Both the position numbers and the translations under genes were made by a program. From Candidatus Obscuribacterales bacterium (GTDB lineage Bacteria > Cyanobacteriota > Vampirovibrionia > Obscuribacterales > Obscuribacteraceae): DNA of 64,000 nucleotides. The stretch covers positions 172,143-236,142 of the forward strand of contig JARLHI010000004.1 of the NCBI GenBank assembly GCA_031292355.1, given 5' to 3'. The notes under the pieces are model-generated. The model worked only from the letters and a program-made list of their open reading frames with translations. It did not search any database and was not told where the DNA came from. Shown in pieces: positions 18,815-27,207 of this stretch (positions are counted from its first letter, which is position 1; each line of letters opens with the position of its first letter).

Positions 18815-19867
18815 TCAAGGTTTGACAGCAATTCTTTCATCCACACCAGGCGCCGACTGAGTTTCGGTATTGAGAAAATTATCAATCGAGCGGGTGACAA
18901 CAGGTTTCATGTAGCTGGTGCCAATCAAAACGTGTCCGCTGCTAGGCACCATAATCAGCCTTTTGTCCTTTGTTCTCGATAAGGCGATAAATTTTGATGC
19001 ACTTTTTGGATCCATGATTTTGTCACAAGCACCTTCCAACACGAGAATTGGTACATTCTCAGGCATTTTGCCAGCCCACTTTTTCATGCCTCGCATTAAA
19101 AGCGCTGTTCGAATGGCTTCGCGAGCACTCAACGTTGGGCGACAATACGGATCACTTAAAGTTTCAACTACAGTTCGCTCGTCTTCTGACGTATAGCAGT
19201 CCTCATACCTTTCCATTGAAATCATATGATCCCAGCGATAAGAATCACGCAACAAATCGCTTAATACCCATTTCCAGCGCACAGGAGCTGTTTTAGTACC
19301 AAGCCCACACAAAATTACGCCATTGAAAAGGTCGGGTGAATGGACAACACTGTGAACGCAAACAGCAGACCCTGCACTTTCGCCAATACAGAACAACGGC
19401 AATCCAGGATTTTCACCACGAATGAATGTCGACAACTTGAGCATATCTTTGACAGTTTGTTTATAGTCGATTCGATAGCCTTTTTCACCAGGCTTTGTAC
19501 CAAAATGCCAGAATCCATGCCCTCTTTGATCGATGGCATAAACAAGATAGCCTTGCTCTGCTAAGTGCCTTGCAAGCACTGAGACAATTGCACCGTTTTG
19601 CATCAAGCCATGAACAAGGACAACAGCACCTCTTGCTTTTCGTTCAGGCATCCATTTGTAGACCGGCAAATTGACTGCGTTTGCTTCTGGACAATCGATG
19701 CTGGAGTCAATTGCTGAGAGTTCACTGACAGCTGGATAAGCGAAAGCCTGCGGGACAAGAGTGACAGCAGCAGCAGCGGCGCCAATAAAATATTTGTCCA
19801 GACTCAACTTAAATTTGGTGGCTTTAGAGAAATGATCTCTTAAATGATTTGTTAAACGGTCTTGCAT
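18815..19867 (-). CDS. Exported alpha/beta-hydrolase, paralogue of the 11.6-kb gene
   Basis: 350 residues. N-terminus has about 25 polar residues, then a hydrophobic segment (YFIGAAAAAVTLVPQAFAYP) that may be an uncleaved anchor or a long signal. Catalytic features: VVLVHGLMQNGAIV, AIDQRGHGFWHFG, nucleophile elbow GESAGS, acid in GACDKIMDP, His in SSGHVLIGTSYM. It shares an unusual WHF after RGHG and a GYxxDYKQ segment with the hydrolase at 11576-12640, marking a lineage-specific pair. Likely an esterase or lysophospholipase acting outside the cytoplasm. Confidence 0.8.
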   Translation of the reverse strand: MQDRLTNHLRDHFSKATKFKLSLDKYFIGAAAAAVTLVPQAFAYPAVSELSAIDSSIDCPEANAVNLPVYKWMPERKARGAVVLVHGLMQNGAIVSVLARHLAEQGYLVYAIDQRGHGFWHFGTKPGEKGYRIDYKQTVKDMLKLSTFIRGENPGLPLFCIGESAGSAVCVHSVVHSPDLFNGVILCGLGTKTAPVRWKWVLSDLLRDSYRWDHMISMERYEDCYTSEDERTVVETLSDPYCRPTLSAREAIRTALLMRGMKKWAGKMPENVPILVLEGACDKIMDPKSASKFIALSRTKDKRLIMVPSSGHVLIGTSYMKPVVTRSIDNFLNTETQSAPGVDERIAVKP

Positions 19868-20040
19868 CGCGGAAACCCGGTCTTGAAACAGCTTTCGAGT
19901 ACTGTCTAATTCTTACTTTAGCAAAAGTGACGAAATCAAGTGGCAAAAAGGTCCATTTTTCAAAAGAAATTTTGTGGTAATTGTCAGTCAGCAATAGTAA
20001 AACTAGGGAGTTGACCGCTAAAACTTTTGTCGAGGAGCTC

Positions 20041-20490
20041 ATGACTGAAACTTTTTCACTCTACGTTGTTGATGAAGAAGCTCTGCCCACCGAGCTTGAC
20101 ACATTATCTGACCAGGAAAAATATGATGTTCTGGTTGGAGCAATTGAATCGGACGGAAGTCTCAATGGTTCAATTGAAATGTCAGTCGACGATTTCGTCG
20201 ATGCTTTAGAAGCCATCGACGGCTACATCGAAGGCGACCGTTTCTTGCCGGTAAATGCCATGAACAACTCGCCGTACGATGTGCTTGGCAAAAATTCCGA
20301 TTGCCCTTACTTTGGCTACTTTGGTCCCGGTGATGCCCAGCGGGTTTTCAACGCACTCAGCGATATTCCAGAAGACACGATTGATTTGATTGAAAGTTTT
20401 GAAAGTCATGCGGAAGTCTTTTATGCGCTGCGAGATGCGGCGATGGATGCAGTCGATGCCGGCTATGCGCTCGCTATCGTACATAGCTGA
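20041..20490 (+). CDS. Acidic protein of unknown function
   Basis: 149 residues from the ATG at 20041, which has GAGGAG just upstream. Strongly acidic (many Asp and Glu), alpha/beta in appearance, with an aromatic-rich stretch SDCPYFGYFGPGDAQRVF near residues 86-103 and C-terminal helices. No signal peptide. The phrase YFGYFGPGDA followed by a helix recalls small DUF1877-like proteins, but I cannot assign it. The next gene starts at the base after its stop, so they are probably one operon. Confidence 0.65.
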   Translation: MTETFSLYVVDEEALPTELDTLSDQEKYDVLVGAIESDGSLNGSIEMSVDDFVDALEAIDGYIEGDRFLPVNAMNNSPYDVLGKNSDCPYFGYFGPGDAQRVFNALSDIPEDTIDLIESFESHAEVFYALRDAAMDAVDAGYALAIVHS

Positions 20491-21315
20491 ATGATCGATT
20501 CGGACACTATCAATAGCCGTTTTCAATTCGCCCAGTCGGTCATTTTGGAAGCCGGTGCAATAGCCAAAGAATATTTTGGCCGAATCTCAGCGCTCACGAT
20601 AAAGAACAAAGGGCTACACGATTTAGTCAGCGAAGCCGACATCAACACTGAACGCTTTATCAGTCAAAGTTTGAAACAGCAATTTCCCGATGACTTATTT
20701 TTCGGAGAGGAAAGTGCAGTCGAATCGACGTCAAGCGTGAAAGAAGCGCTCAGCGCCACAAACAAGCGGGGCATCTGGGTGGTAGATCCAATCGATGGCA
20801 CTCAACCTTTTTTAAATGGTATACCGAGCTGGTGCATTTCGATGGCCTACGTCTTCGACAATCAAATTCAATTTGGTGTCATTTATGACGCCACCCGCAA
20901 TGAACTATTCACCGGCGGATTGGCTCACCCAGCCACTTTAAATGGCAATGAAATTAAGCCACATGCAGGCCGAGATTTTTCTCAAGGCTTGGTTAGTATT
21001 GGCTTCTCTGCAAGAACATCAGTCAACTTTTTGTTTACGGCAACGGCCAAACTTCTGGAAAATCAAGGCATGTTCTTTCGCAATGGCTCAGGCGCTTTGA
21101 GTCTGGCTTACGTTGCCTGTGGACGATTAATGGGACACGTAGAACCGCATATGCACTCCTGGGATTGCCTGGGTGGACTGAGTATCATTAAAGCCGCCGG
21201 CGGTCGTATCAATGATTTTCTAGTGGACGATGCCTTGATTAAAGGCGGCTGGGTGGTCGGCGCTACACCGTCGATTTACGAACAACTTCTGGCAATGCTG
21301 CCTGAACACAAATAG
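20491..21315 (+). CDS. Inositol monophosphatase family phosphatase
   Basis: 274 residues. Li-sensitive, Mg-dependent phosphatase fold. Motifs: Glu73-Glu74 in FGEES, DPIDGT at 99-104, and the second metal site Trp224-Asp225 in HSWDCLGG (usual form WDxAAG). GNGSGAL-like SGALSLAYVACGR is also present. Members hydrolyse inositol-1-phosphate, fructose-1,6-bisphosphate, histidinol phosphate or PAP; the sequence does not distinguish among these. Starts directly after the stop of the preceding acidic-protein gene. Confidence 0.85.
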   Translation: MIDSDTINSRFQFAQSVILEAGAIAKEYFGRISALTIKNKGLHDLVSEADINTERFISQSLKQQFPDDLFFGEESAVESTSSVKEALSATNKRGIWVVDPIDGTQPFLNGIPSWCISMAYVFDNQIQFGVIYDATRNELFTGGLAHPATLNGNEIKPHAGRDFSQGLVSIGFSARTSVNFLFTATAKLLENQGMFFRNGSGALSLAYVACGRLMGHVEPHMHSWDCLGGLSIIKAAGGRINDFLVDDALIKGGWVVGATPSIYEQLLAMLPEHK

Positions 21316-21324
21316 TCTCCTCCG

Positions 21325-22311
21325 CTAATTGAGGCGATATTGCTCCGAGCGCAATGCCGTTTTGCCCTGGTCGATGATGCTGCGCAGCAAATCGCGCCCG
21401 ATTTCATCTATATCGGGTGCATTTTCTATTGGCTTGAACAAAGTCGCAAACCAGTTTTCATCTGCAATGCACTCATACCAATTGCTTAAATTGTTCCATT
21501 CACCGTCGTTAATGCCCAACAAAAATCTCGCTCTGAAGGGATCGACTCCTTCATAGTCAAATACAGCCACTCTTAAGTCGCGACCAAGTCCCGTGTCAAA
21601 ACGAGCGACCCCAGCAGCATCCACATCAGTGTCACTAAAAATATCGTAGCGTTTAACCAGATCTTGAGCTTCGCTAATGTATTTGTCGTATTCAATCTTG
21701 CCTGCCGGAGTCAACTTGTATGAGGCTTTTTTGACATCAATGTCCACCAGCTCTTTGCGCTCTAGTTCAGGCAATAAGTCAGCAAGTTCAGCAAAATCTT
21801 TTGTCACATCAAGCTGATAGCCTATCGCCAACTGATGCAAAAACATGATTCGCCCGTACAACTTCATGGACTCGTCTTTGCTCAAAACCGGCTGAGCAAC
21901 TGGCGTTGCGTCAAATGAATTAACGGTATTCTTTTTAGTTTTTGCCAACAGAAAAGGAGCGCTAACGATCAAATCGCAATGCATATATTTGATCCCATTT
22001 CGATCGGCTGGCTCAAAGAAAGCCTTGAGATTGGCTTCAGGATCGAGGGGCTCGTGATTGGCTTCGAATTGCACGCCCTCGCGCACAAAAAAGCCTTCCT
22101 CGTCCTTGTCAAAAACGATTTCTTGAATAGCCAGTAAATCATCTATTTGCCCTGCGCCAAGCACGTTTTCCTCAACGAGTTGATTGACATCAACCGCGCC
22201 AAGAATCTCAAATACAACGTCAATCGCCTGGTTATTAGCAATCGTTTCTTCAAGAGTTAAGAGCACCATGTGTTCGCCGGCTGAGTCTGCCACTTTCAAC
22301 AAATACTGCAT
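21325..22311 (-). CDS. Protein of unknown function, operon with lipoprotein
   Basis: 328 residues, acidic, no signal peptide. The middle (about residues 145-215) is helical and includes a winged-helix-like stretch LPELERKELVDIDVKKASY then KLTPAGKIEYDKYI. The C-terminal part has many aromatic residues (NDGEWNNLSNWYECIADENWF). I recognise no family. It begins 2 bp after the stop of the lipoprotein gene, so the two are cotranscribed and probably work together. Confidence 0.65.
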   Translation of the reverse strand: MQYLLKVADSAGEHMVLLTLEETIANNQAIDVVFEILGAVDVNQLVEENVLGAGQIDDLLAIQEIVFDKDEEGFFVREGVQFEANHEPLDPEANLKAFFEPADRNGIKYMHCDLIVSAPFLLAKTKKNTVNSFDATPVAQPVLSKDESMKLYGRIMFLHQLAIGYQLDVTKDFAELADLLPELERKELVDIDVKKASYKLTPAGKIEYDKYISEAQDLVKRYDIFSDTDVDAAGVARFDTGLGRDLRVAVFDYEGVDPFRARFLLGINDGEWNNLSNWYECIADENWFATLFKPIENAPDIDEIGRDLLRSIIDQGKTALRSEQYRLN

Positions 22312-22313
22312 TC

Positions 22314-23210
22314 CTATCTCCTTCTAAAGCCGCCCCAACTACGACCACTGCTGCGCATACCACTGCTTGAGCCACCGCCAAAAATACTGGTGCCTGAAGA
22401 GCGACGCATGCCCCACCCGGAGCTACTAGAAGCTGAAGAAGTTGCGGCAGTTGAAGCGGTTGGCGCGCTCGCTGGTGAACTTCCGCCCCACCAGCTACGC
22501 TTGGCAGTTGCACCGCTGGCTGAGGAAAAATCGCTGCCACCGAAAGTCTTGCTGCTTTGCAAACCGCCTGCCGAATTCTTTTTGAAACGTGAGAAAAAGC
22601 CCTGATTGCTGGCTTGCTGTTGACCATATTGGGGTGTCGAGCGATACGAATTGCGATAGTCATGGAGCACTACGACACGGTTATAAGGCGTGTAATAGCG
22701 TCCGCCCCACCCTCCCATCAGATGCGAAACAAACATCATTTGAAAAAATGGATTGTCGAGGATTGAGTGATGCCCTTCATAGTAGGGACGATTATCAGCG
22801 TCGCTTACGCGAATAGGCAATTCGTTATTAACGGCATCGCCTGTTTGCTCGATTGAAAAAAGTTTTTCGTCGCCATTGACAAAGCCTTGCTGTTTTTTAG
22901 TGTCGATATAACCAACAACAGCTAATTTGCCTTCTTTATGAGTGGCATCAACCGAAACAACTTCCTTGCCGTCGTATATTTCATTAACGCGCTTTTCAAA
23001 AGCTCCCATCCAGGAATTGAAATCGGTGCCTTTAGTGTCCCAGAAGGCCTTCTGGACTTCATCGAGATTGATTTTTGCCGCTTCGCCCTGCACAACTGCA
23101 GGCGACGAGACATAGCGCTCAACGCGGGTGTCTCTGCTTGCACAACCGCCAAGGACCGTGCTCAGCGCCAATACCATTATCAAACTACCACTGCGCCATG
23201 CCTTGATCAT
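22314..23210 (-). CDS. Lipoprotein with Ser/Gly-rich C-terminus
   Basis: 298 residues. Signal peptide ends in the lipobox LGGC (Cys about residue 23), so it is lipidated. Residues 40-150 look folded, with a small beta domain (LAVVGYIDTKKQQGFVNGDEKLF). A region FQMMFVSHLMGGWGGRYYTPY follows, and from about residue 195 the sequence is Ser/Gly/Arg-rich low complexity (SSGWGMRRSSGTSIFGGG) ending in FRRR. The tail style resembles TPM/YgcG-type envelope proteins, but the domain is not recognisable. It is the first gene of a two-gene operon. Confidence 0.7.
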   Translation of the reverse strand: MIKAWRSGSLIMVLALSTVLGGCASRDTRVERYVSSPAVVQGEAAKINLDEVQKAFWDTKGTDFNSWMGAFEKRVNEIYDGKEVVSVDATHKEGKLAVVGYIDTKKQQGFVNGDEKLFSIEQTGDAVNNELPIRVSDADNRPYYEGHHSILDNPFFQMMFVSHLMGGWGGRYYTPYNRVVVLHDYRNSYRSTPQYGQQQASNQGFFSRFKKNSAGGLQSSKTFGGSDFSSASGATAKRSWWGGSSPASAPTASTAATSSASSSSGWGMRRSSGTSIFGGGSSSGMRSSGRSWGGFRRR

Positions 23211-23297
23211 CCTAACCTCCAGCTCGTACGCACTGCCCGATTGTCATATTACACCCGCCTTCGACAACTTTGCCGAATCGCGGTATTTCCTAAATAA

Positions 23298-23813
23298 TCA
23301 GCGATAAATTAGCAGTTTTTGGTTGGCTGGCACGTAAAGTGGGTGCCTAGGCGAGCCCCCTTTATTCGTGCCAAGACAGTGCAGAGCGCAGCTTTGCAAC
23401 AATTCCAGGACCTCAACATCACGACTGCGAAATTGTCCATGATTCCCCCAGGCTACAAGCGTGAGCGCAGACGCAATTGCCGCCTGCTCTATAAAGGTAT
23501 TATTTTCGCTCCCGACTGGATTTCTAGCTTTTTTGAGATCGATTGGCGCCGTTGCCCGAAAGGCAAACAAATTGACCACTGTCAGCTGCTTGAAACCGTT
23601 TGCATGAGCAAAACGAATACAGCGCGTAATGGTTGGATCGTTATGTTGAGCGTCAGCAATACTTGGGTTGAGCATAATCATCGTCAAAATGCCCTCGCCC
23701 GAGTCAAACTGGCGATAAAGACTGTAACGATATCTCCCGGAGCGATCGAATGAAGCCCCGGAGGCAATTATTGGCGGGATGAAACCCTTAAGTTCGAGGT
23801 TGGGCTTTGGCAT
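23298..23813 (-). CDS. DUF1643 domain protein
   Basis: 171 residues matching DUF1643: YRYSLYRQFD, then MIMLNPSIADAQHNDPTITRCIRFAHANGF (shown in parts), VVNLFAFRATAPIDLKKARNPVG, and a later VAWGNHG. Length is normal for the family. The family is common in phages and bacteria and its function is not established. It stands alone; the divergent HEAT-like gene upstream has its own promoter element. Confidence 0.85.
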   Translation of the reverse strand: MPKPNLELKGFIPPIIASGASFDRSGRYRYSLYRQFDSGEGILTMIMLNPSIADAQHNDPTITRCIRFAHANGFKQLTVVNLFAFRATAPIDLKKARNPVGSENNTFIEQAAIASALTLVAWGNHGQFRSRDVEVLELLQSCALHCLGTNKGGSPRHPLYVPANQKLLIYR

Positions 23814-23850
23814 TTAGAATATTTTGACACTTCTGCACAAATTACCAAAC

Positions 23851-23874
23851 TAATCCTGACGTTTCCCTGACGCC
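23851..23874 (+). promoter_or_regulatory. Response-regulator-type site: CCTGACG 11-bp direct repeat
   Basis: CCTGACG at 23855-23861 and again at 23866-23872: an exact 7-mer direct repeat with 11-bp period and a TTTC spacer. The surrounding 24 bp recur with only two changes at 27798-27821, upstream of a paralogous gene. An AATAATA stretch (23886-23892) is placed like a -10. The 11-bp direct-repeat layout is typical of OmpR/PhoB/KdpE-family regulators. Confidence 0.55.
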
Positions 23875-23920
23875 GAACCGAGCAAAATAATAGTGTGAGG
23901 GTCGTGAAGGAGAGAAACAA

Positions 23921-24406
23921 ATGAACGCTTTGAGTGCTTGCGCTACGCCGAATGCTTCGAGCAATGCTAGACACAATGTTTTAGACCTACCTCGTGTTCA
24001 GGACTTGCTGCAACTAGCTCAGATCGCTCACCACGACGAGAGCATTAGACCACTAATAATGACACTATGCGCGGTACCGACTATGAAAGAAGCTACAGCT
24101 ATGTATTTTGAATCGACATCTGAAATAGACTGGGAAAAAGTAGCCGAAGATCCAACAACAGGCTGGCAAATCTTAGAGCTTTTAGCAAACCATAATTCGC
24201 CTTCTGTTAGAGCGGCAGTCGCCGACAATATCAACACAACTCAAAACACTTTACTTAGACTAGCCTACGACAGCAATGCCGATCTCAGGTATCAGTTAGC
24301 TGAAAATCACAACATTGGCAGAGAAGTACTAGAAGTGCTTTTACAAGACGAAAATCCGTACGTAAGAGTAAGGGCGGAACTGACACACAGGAGAACGACG
24401 CACTAA
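23921..24406 (+). CDS. HEAT-like / leucine-rich-repeat-variant protein, copy A
   Basis: 161 residues, AAGGAG eight bases before ATG. After a polar N-terminus it shows short helical repeats of HEAT/LRV type: LLANHNSPSVRAAVADNINT, LLRLAYDSNADLRYQLAENHNI, VLLQDENPYVRVRAEL. The protein at 27941-28414 ends with the same repeat series (DADVRYQLAEN, DENPFVSYRA), so the two are paralogues on either side of the two-component system, each preceded by the same 24-bp promoter element. A protein-binding role is likely; the partner is unknown. Confidence 0.75.
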   Translation: MNALSACATPNASSNARHNVLDLPRVQDLLQLAQIAHHDESIRPLIMTLCAVPTMKEATAMYFESTSEIDWEKVAEDPTTGWQILELLANHNSPSVRAAVADNINTTQNTLLRLAYDSNADLRYQLAENHNIGREVLEVLLQDENPYVRVRAELTHRRTTH

Positions 24407-24469
24407 ACAAGCTCCGAACAAAGATTAAAAGACCAGGTTATCACTGTCAGGGTTTTGCTGCTAAAGAGA

Positions 24470-24628
24470 ATGATCGTGAATAACAAGGAGGTAATGCCTA
24501 TCGAACTAGAAGCCACTCGAACCGCTGCTGTTCAATTGCTGTTCGAAAGTACAAAAAATTTGCTGCTTAAATTTCAATTGGTAGATCAGTCTTACACGGA
24601 AAAAGGGGTGATGCCTATACGTCAATGA
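24470..24628 (+). CDS. Possible 52-residue protein upstream of the sensor kinase
   Basis: Open frame MIVNNKEVMPIELEATR to KGVMPIRQ. ATG 24470 is preceded by AAAGAG; an internal in-frame ATG at 24494 has GGAGGT too close (about one base) to serve it. The predicted helix TAAVQLLFESTKNLLLKFQ is amphipathic. It lies between the HEAT-like gene and the sensor kinase in the same direction and could be a leader or a small regulator. It is too short for the sequence alone to decide. Confidence 0.4.
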   Translation: MIVNNKEVMPIELEATRTAAVQLLFESTKNLLLKFQLVDQSYTEKGVMPIRQ

Positions 24629-24699
24629 TAAACAACTGAGCTGCTCGATTTGATAATGATGGCATCGACCAGGTAGCATATAAGCGCCTGGTCGGTGTC

Positions 24700-25905
24700 A
24701 TGTCTATCTCTGAAAACGTCACCGGCAAGGAAATGATGCTAGGTCTAGTTAAAACGCAGAAGCGAAGAAGCACGAAAATGGCCAAAATAGACAACACATC
24801 AAGTGAACACAAAATCCAATGGGGAGAATATATAGTTGCGGCAGCTATCGTTGGTGGCTTTACGGCTATCGACTCATTCGTTTACGACGGCTCGCACCAT
24901 TTGAATCTGGTTATGCTCTATTTGCTCGGGATAGTATTTGTCGCGACCAGATACACAATTGGGCCGGCTATTTTCACAGTAATCTGGAGCGTAGCTTGTT
25001 TTGACTATTTTTTTGCCAAACCGACTTATGGCTTCGGTGCGACACCACCACGATATATGTTTTCTGAATGCGTGTTGCTGGTCGTCGGCTTCACTATTAA
25101 CGCCCTCTCTGCGCGTTTGCGTCAAGAAATACAGTCGGCCGCAAAAGCCAAGCTCGAATTCGAAACTGAAAAAATGCGCACAGCAATTTTGAGTTCTGTC
25201 TCGCACGATTTGCGCACGCCTTTAGCCTCTATCACAGGCGCTGCGAGCGCTTTGCTCGCCGAGCAAGGGAATAGCGAATATCAACAAAGCAATCGCGAGG
25301 AGCTGCTCAATTCGATCTTAAATGAGTCAGAGCGCATGTTTCGCCTGGTGCACAATTTACTTGACATGACTCGTATTGAATCTGGTGCCTTAAAAGTCAA
25401 ACCGCAATGGTGCAGCATCGAAGAAATTGTCGGCGCAGCCATTCCACATTTCAGCAGACGTCTGTCCCAGCGCCATCTGAAAGTCTCAATACCGGCCGAC
25501 CTGCCTCTTGTCGAACTGGACGAAGTGCTGATTGAACAGGTGATTGTCAACCTGCTGGACAACGCCCTGAAATACTCGCCTGCTGGCTCTGATATTGGTA
25601 TCTCCGCAAGGGCTCTACCATCGATTCTGGTTGTTTCTGTCGTCAGTCAAGGAGAGTTGATTTCGGAAGAGGAGAGCCGTAAAATTTTTGAACGCTTTGT
25701 CAGAGGAAAACATGACACCACAGCCGGTGGTTTTGGCTTGGGACTGGCCATTTGCAAATCCATCATCACCGCTCATGGAGGCGAAATCTGGACTGACGCT
25801 TCGACAACAGGGGAAACGAGCGGCAACAGTTTCAGCTTTAGTTTGCCTCTGGGCAAAGGTGCGCCACAAATGACTCTGGAACAACCGGAATTGAAAAAAC
25901 AATGA
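24700..25905 (+). CDS. KdpD-like sensor histidine kinase lacking the N-terminal KdpD/Usp domains
   Basis: 401 residues corresponding to the C-terminal half of KdpD. Four membrane segments (about 43-62, 68-85, 88-106, 121-138) form a DUF4118-type bundle. HisKA follows with His169 in SSVSHDLRTPLASITG, then HATPase: N box VNLLDNALKYSP (Asn284, Asn288) and G2 box GGFGLGLAICKS. The G1 box is abnormal: VSVVSQGELIS (313-323) replaces the usual D-x-GPGI, losing the adenine-contacting Asp. The stop overlaps the response-regulator start (ATGA). No kdpFABC genes are nearby, so the signal and target are unknown. Confidence 0.85.
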   Translation: MSISENVTGKEMMLGLVKTQKRRSTKMAKIDNTSSEHKIQWGEYIVAAAIVGGFTAIDSFVYDGSHHLNLVMLYLLGIVFVATRYTIGPAIFTVIWSVACFDYFFAKPTYGFGATPPRYMFSECVLLVVGFTINALSARLRQEIQSAAKAKLEFETEKMRTAILSSVSHDLRTPLASITGAASALLAEQGNSEYQQSNREELLNSILNESERMFRLVHNLLDMTRIESGALKVKPQWCSIEEIVGAAIPHFSRRLSQRHLKVSIPADLPLVELDEVLIEQVIVNLLDNALKYSPAGSDIGISARALPSILVVSVVSQGELISEEESRKIFERFVRGKHDTTAGGFGLGLAICKSIITAHGGEIWTDASTTGETSGNSFSFSLPLGKGAPQMTLEQPELKKQ

Positions 25906-26600
25906 CAGCCAACAACAGAGAAACGATTTTGGTCGTCGAAGATGAACCTGAAATCAGACGCTTCTTACGTTTGAGTTTGACAGAACGCGGTTACAGCGTC
26001 ATCGAAGCAACCAAAGCTGAAGAAGGCTTGAAACTAGCTGCCGAGGGAAACTGCAATTTGATCTTGCTTGATATTGGGCTCCCTGATTTGAGTGGGATGG
26101 AAGTAATCAAACGCGTTCGCGCCTGGTCTCATATGCCAATTGTAATCTTGAGTGCAAGAGACCAGGAAGCAGACAAAATTGCCGCTCTTGAAGCTGGCGC
26201 CGACGACTATGTAACCAAACCGTTTGGTGTCCTGGAACTTATCGCTCGAGTAAAAGTAGCCTTAAGACACGCCAGCAACAAAGCTGAAACTGTCGAATCA
26301 GCGATTGTCGAAGCCGGTGACCTGCTTATTGATATCAGTTTGAGCACTGTTCACAAGGCTGGAGTTGATGTCCACTTGACACCGACTGAATACAAATTAC
26401 TCGTCACATTGCTGAAAACACCCGGTAAGCTGGTCACACAACAGCATCTCTTGCGCGAAGTATGGGGACCAGGCTACGCCAAAGAAGGTCACTACCTGCG
26501 CACATATATGGGGCAACTGCGCCATAAATTGGAAGACGAACCCAGTCAACCGAAGCATCTCATTACTGAACCAGGCGTCGGTTACAGATTCGTACCATAA
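25902..26600 (+). CDS. OmpR/KdpE-type response regulator
   Basis: 232 residues. Receiver domain (residues 8-122): VVEDEPEIRR, phospho-acceptor Asp57 in LILLDIGLPDLSG, Ser84, Lys106 in DDYVTKPFG. Winged-helix DNA-binding domain follows (about 130-230: LTPTEYKLLVTLLKTPGKLVTQQHLL in parts, then GYRFVP). This is the KdpE subgroup by receiver sequence. Translationally coupled to the kinase gene. Both flanking HEAT-like genes carry 11-bp direct-repeat elements of the kind bound by this regulator family, so they are plausible targets (inference). Confidence 0.92.
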   Translation: MTANNRETILVVEDEPEIRRFLRLSLTERGYSVIEATKAEEGLKLAAEGNCNLILLDIGLPDLSGMEVIKRVRAWSHMPIVILSARDQEADKIAALEAGADDYVTKPFGVLELIARVKVALRHASNKAETVESAIVEAGDLLIDISLSTVHKAGVDVHLTPTEYKLLVTLLKTPGKLVTQQHLLREVWGPGYAKEGHYLRTYMGQLRHKLEDEPSQPKHLITEPGVGYRFVP

Positions 26601-26656
26601 TCGGCAATCTGAGTATAATTCTTAGGTCAGGGCATAAGAGAGCAACGATTTCAACT

Positions 26657-27205
26657 ATGGATTCATCAGAAGCAGTGATAAAGCCGAGCGCGCCAAGAAA
26701 TCCGGTCAAAGACTTCTCGCGGCGCAACTTCGTTGTGTTTTATATACTTCTGGTAGCTATTCCGACCATCTATTTCATCAGCTATGTTCTAGGGGTGCAA
26801 GATGGCAGTCAGCCACCTCCGCCAGTGCATATCCATCTACCGACACAGTCGCTGGCCGACTCGCCACCGTTGCAGAACATTGACTTTTTCAATGTCGTAA
26901 AAGCTTGCTGGAATGCGGCACCAAAACTCATACCGTACGCAATTGGACAATACCTACTTGGACTGGAATCAGATCTCAATCAGCCATTCGTCTGGGCCAA
27001 CGGCTCTTTGCTCGCTCTGATGCTGCTAACGCTTGCCGGCGTCTTTGATATTTTCGTCAATCCGGAACTGAAAAACGTTGGCAAATTTGTCTGGGGCATC
27101 GCTTTAATAGTCGGTAGCGCCTTTGGTGCCCCGCTCCCATTGCTCGTTTACTGGTACCTTTATATGTTTCTTGAACCAAGCAAAATAAAAGCCGAAACAA
27201 TTTGA
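26657..27205 (+). CDS. Membrane protein of unknown function
   Basis: 182 residues. A polar, Pro-containing N-terminus is followed by a membrane segment (FVVFYILLVAIPTIYFISYVL, residues about 25-45), a Pro-rich external stretch (DGSQPPPPVHIHLP), and two more hydrophobic segments (SLLALMLLTLAGVFDIFV and FVWGIALIVGSAFGAPLPLLV in parts). No family recognised. It follows the response regulator by 56 bp and may belong to the same transcript. Two bases separate its stop from the convergent gene. Confidence 0.65.
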   Translation: MDSSEAVIKPSAPRNPVKDFSRRNFVVFYILLVAIPTIYFISYVLGVQDGSQPPPPVHIHLPTQSLADSPPLQNIDFFNVVKACWNAAPKLIPYAIGQYLLGLESDLNQPFVWANGSLLALMLLTLAGVFDIFVNPELKNVGKFVWGIALIVGSAFGAPLPLLVYWYLYMFLEPSKIKAETI

Positions 27206-27207
27206 TT

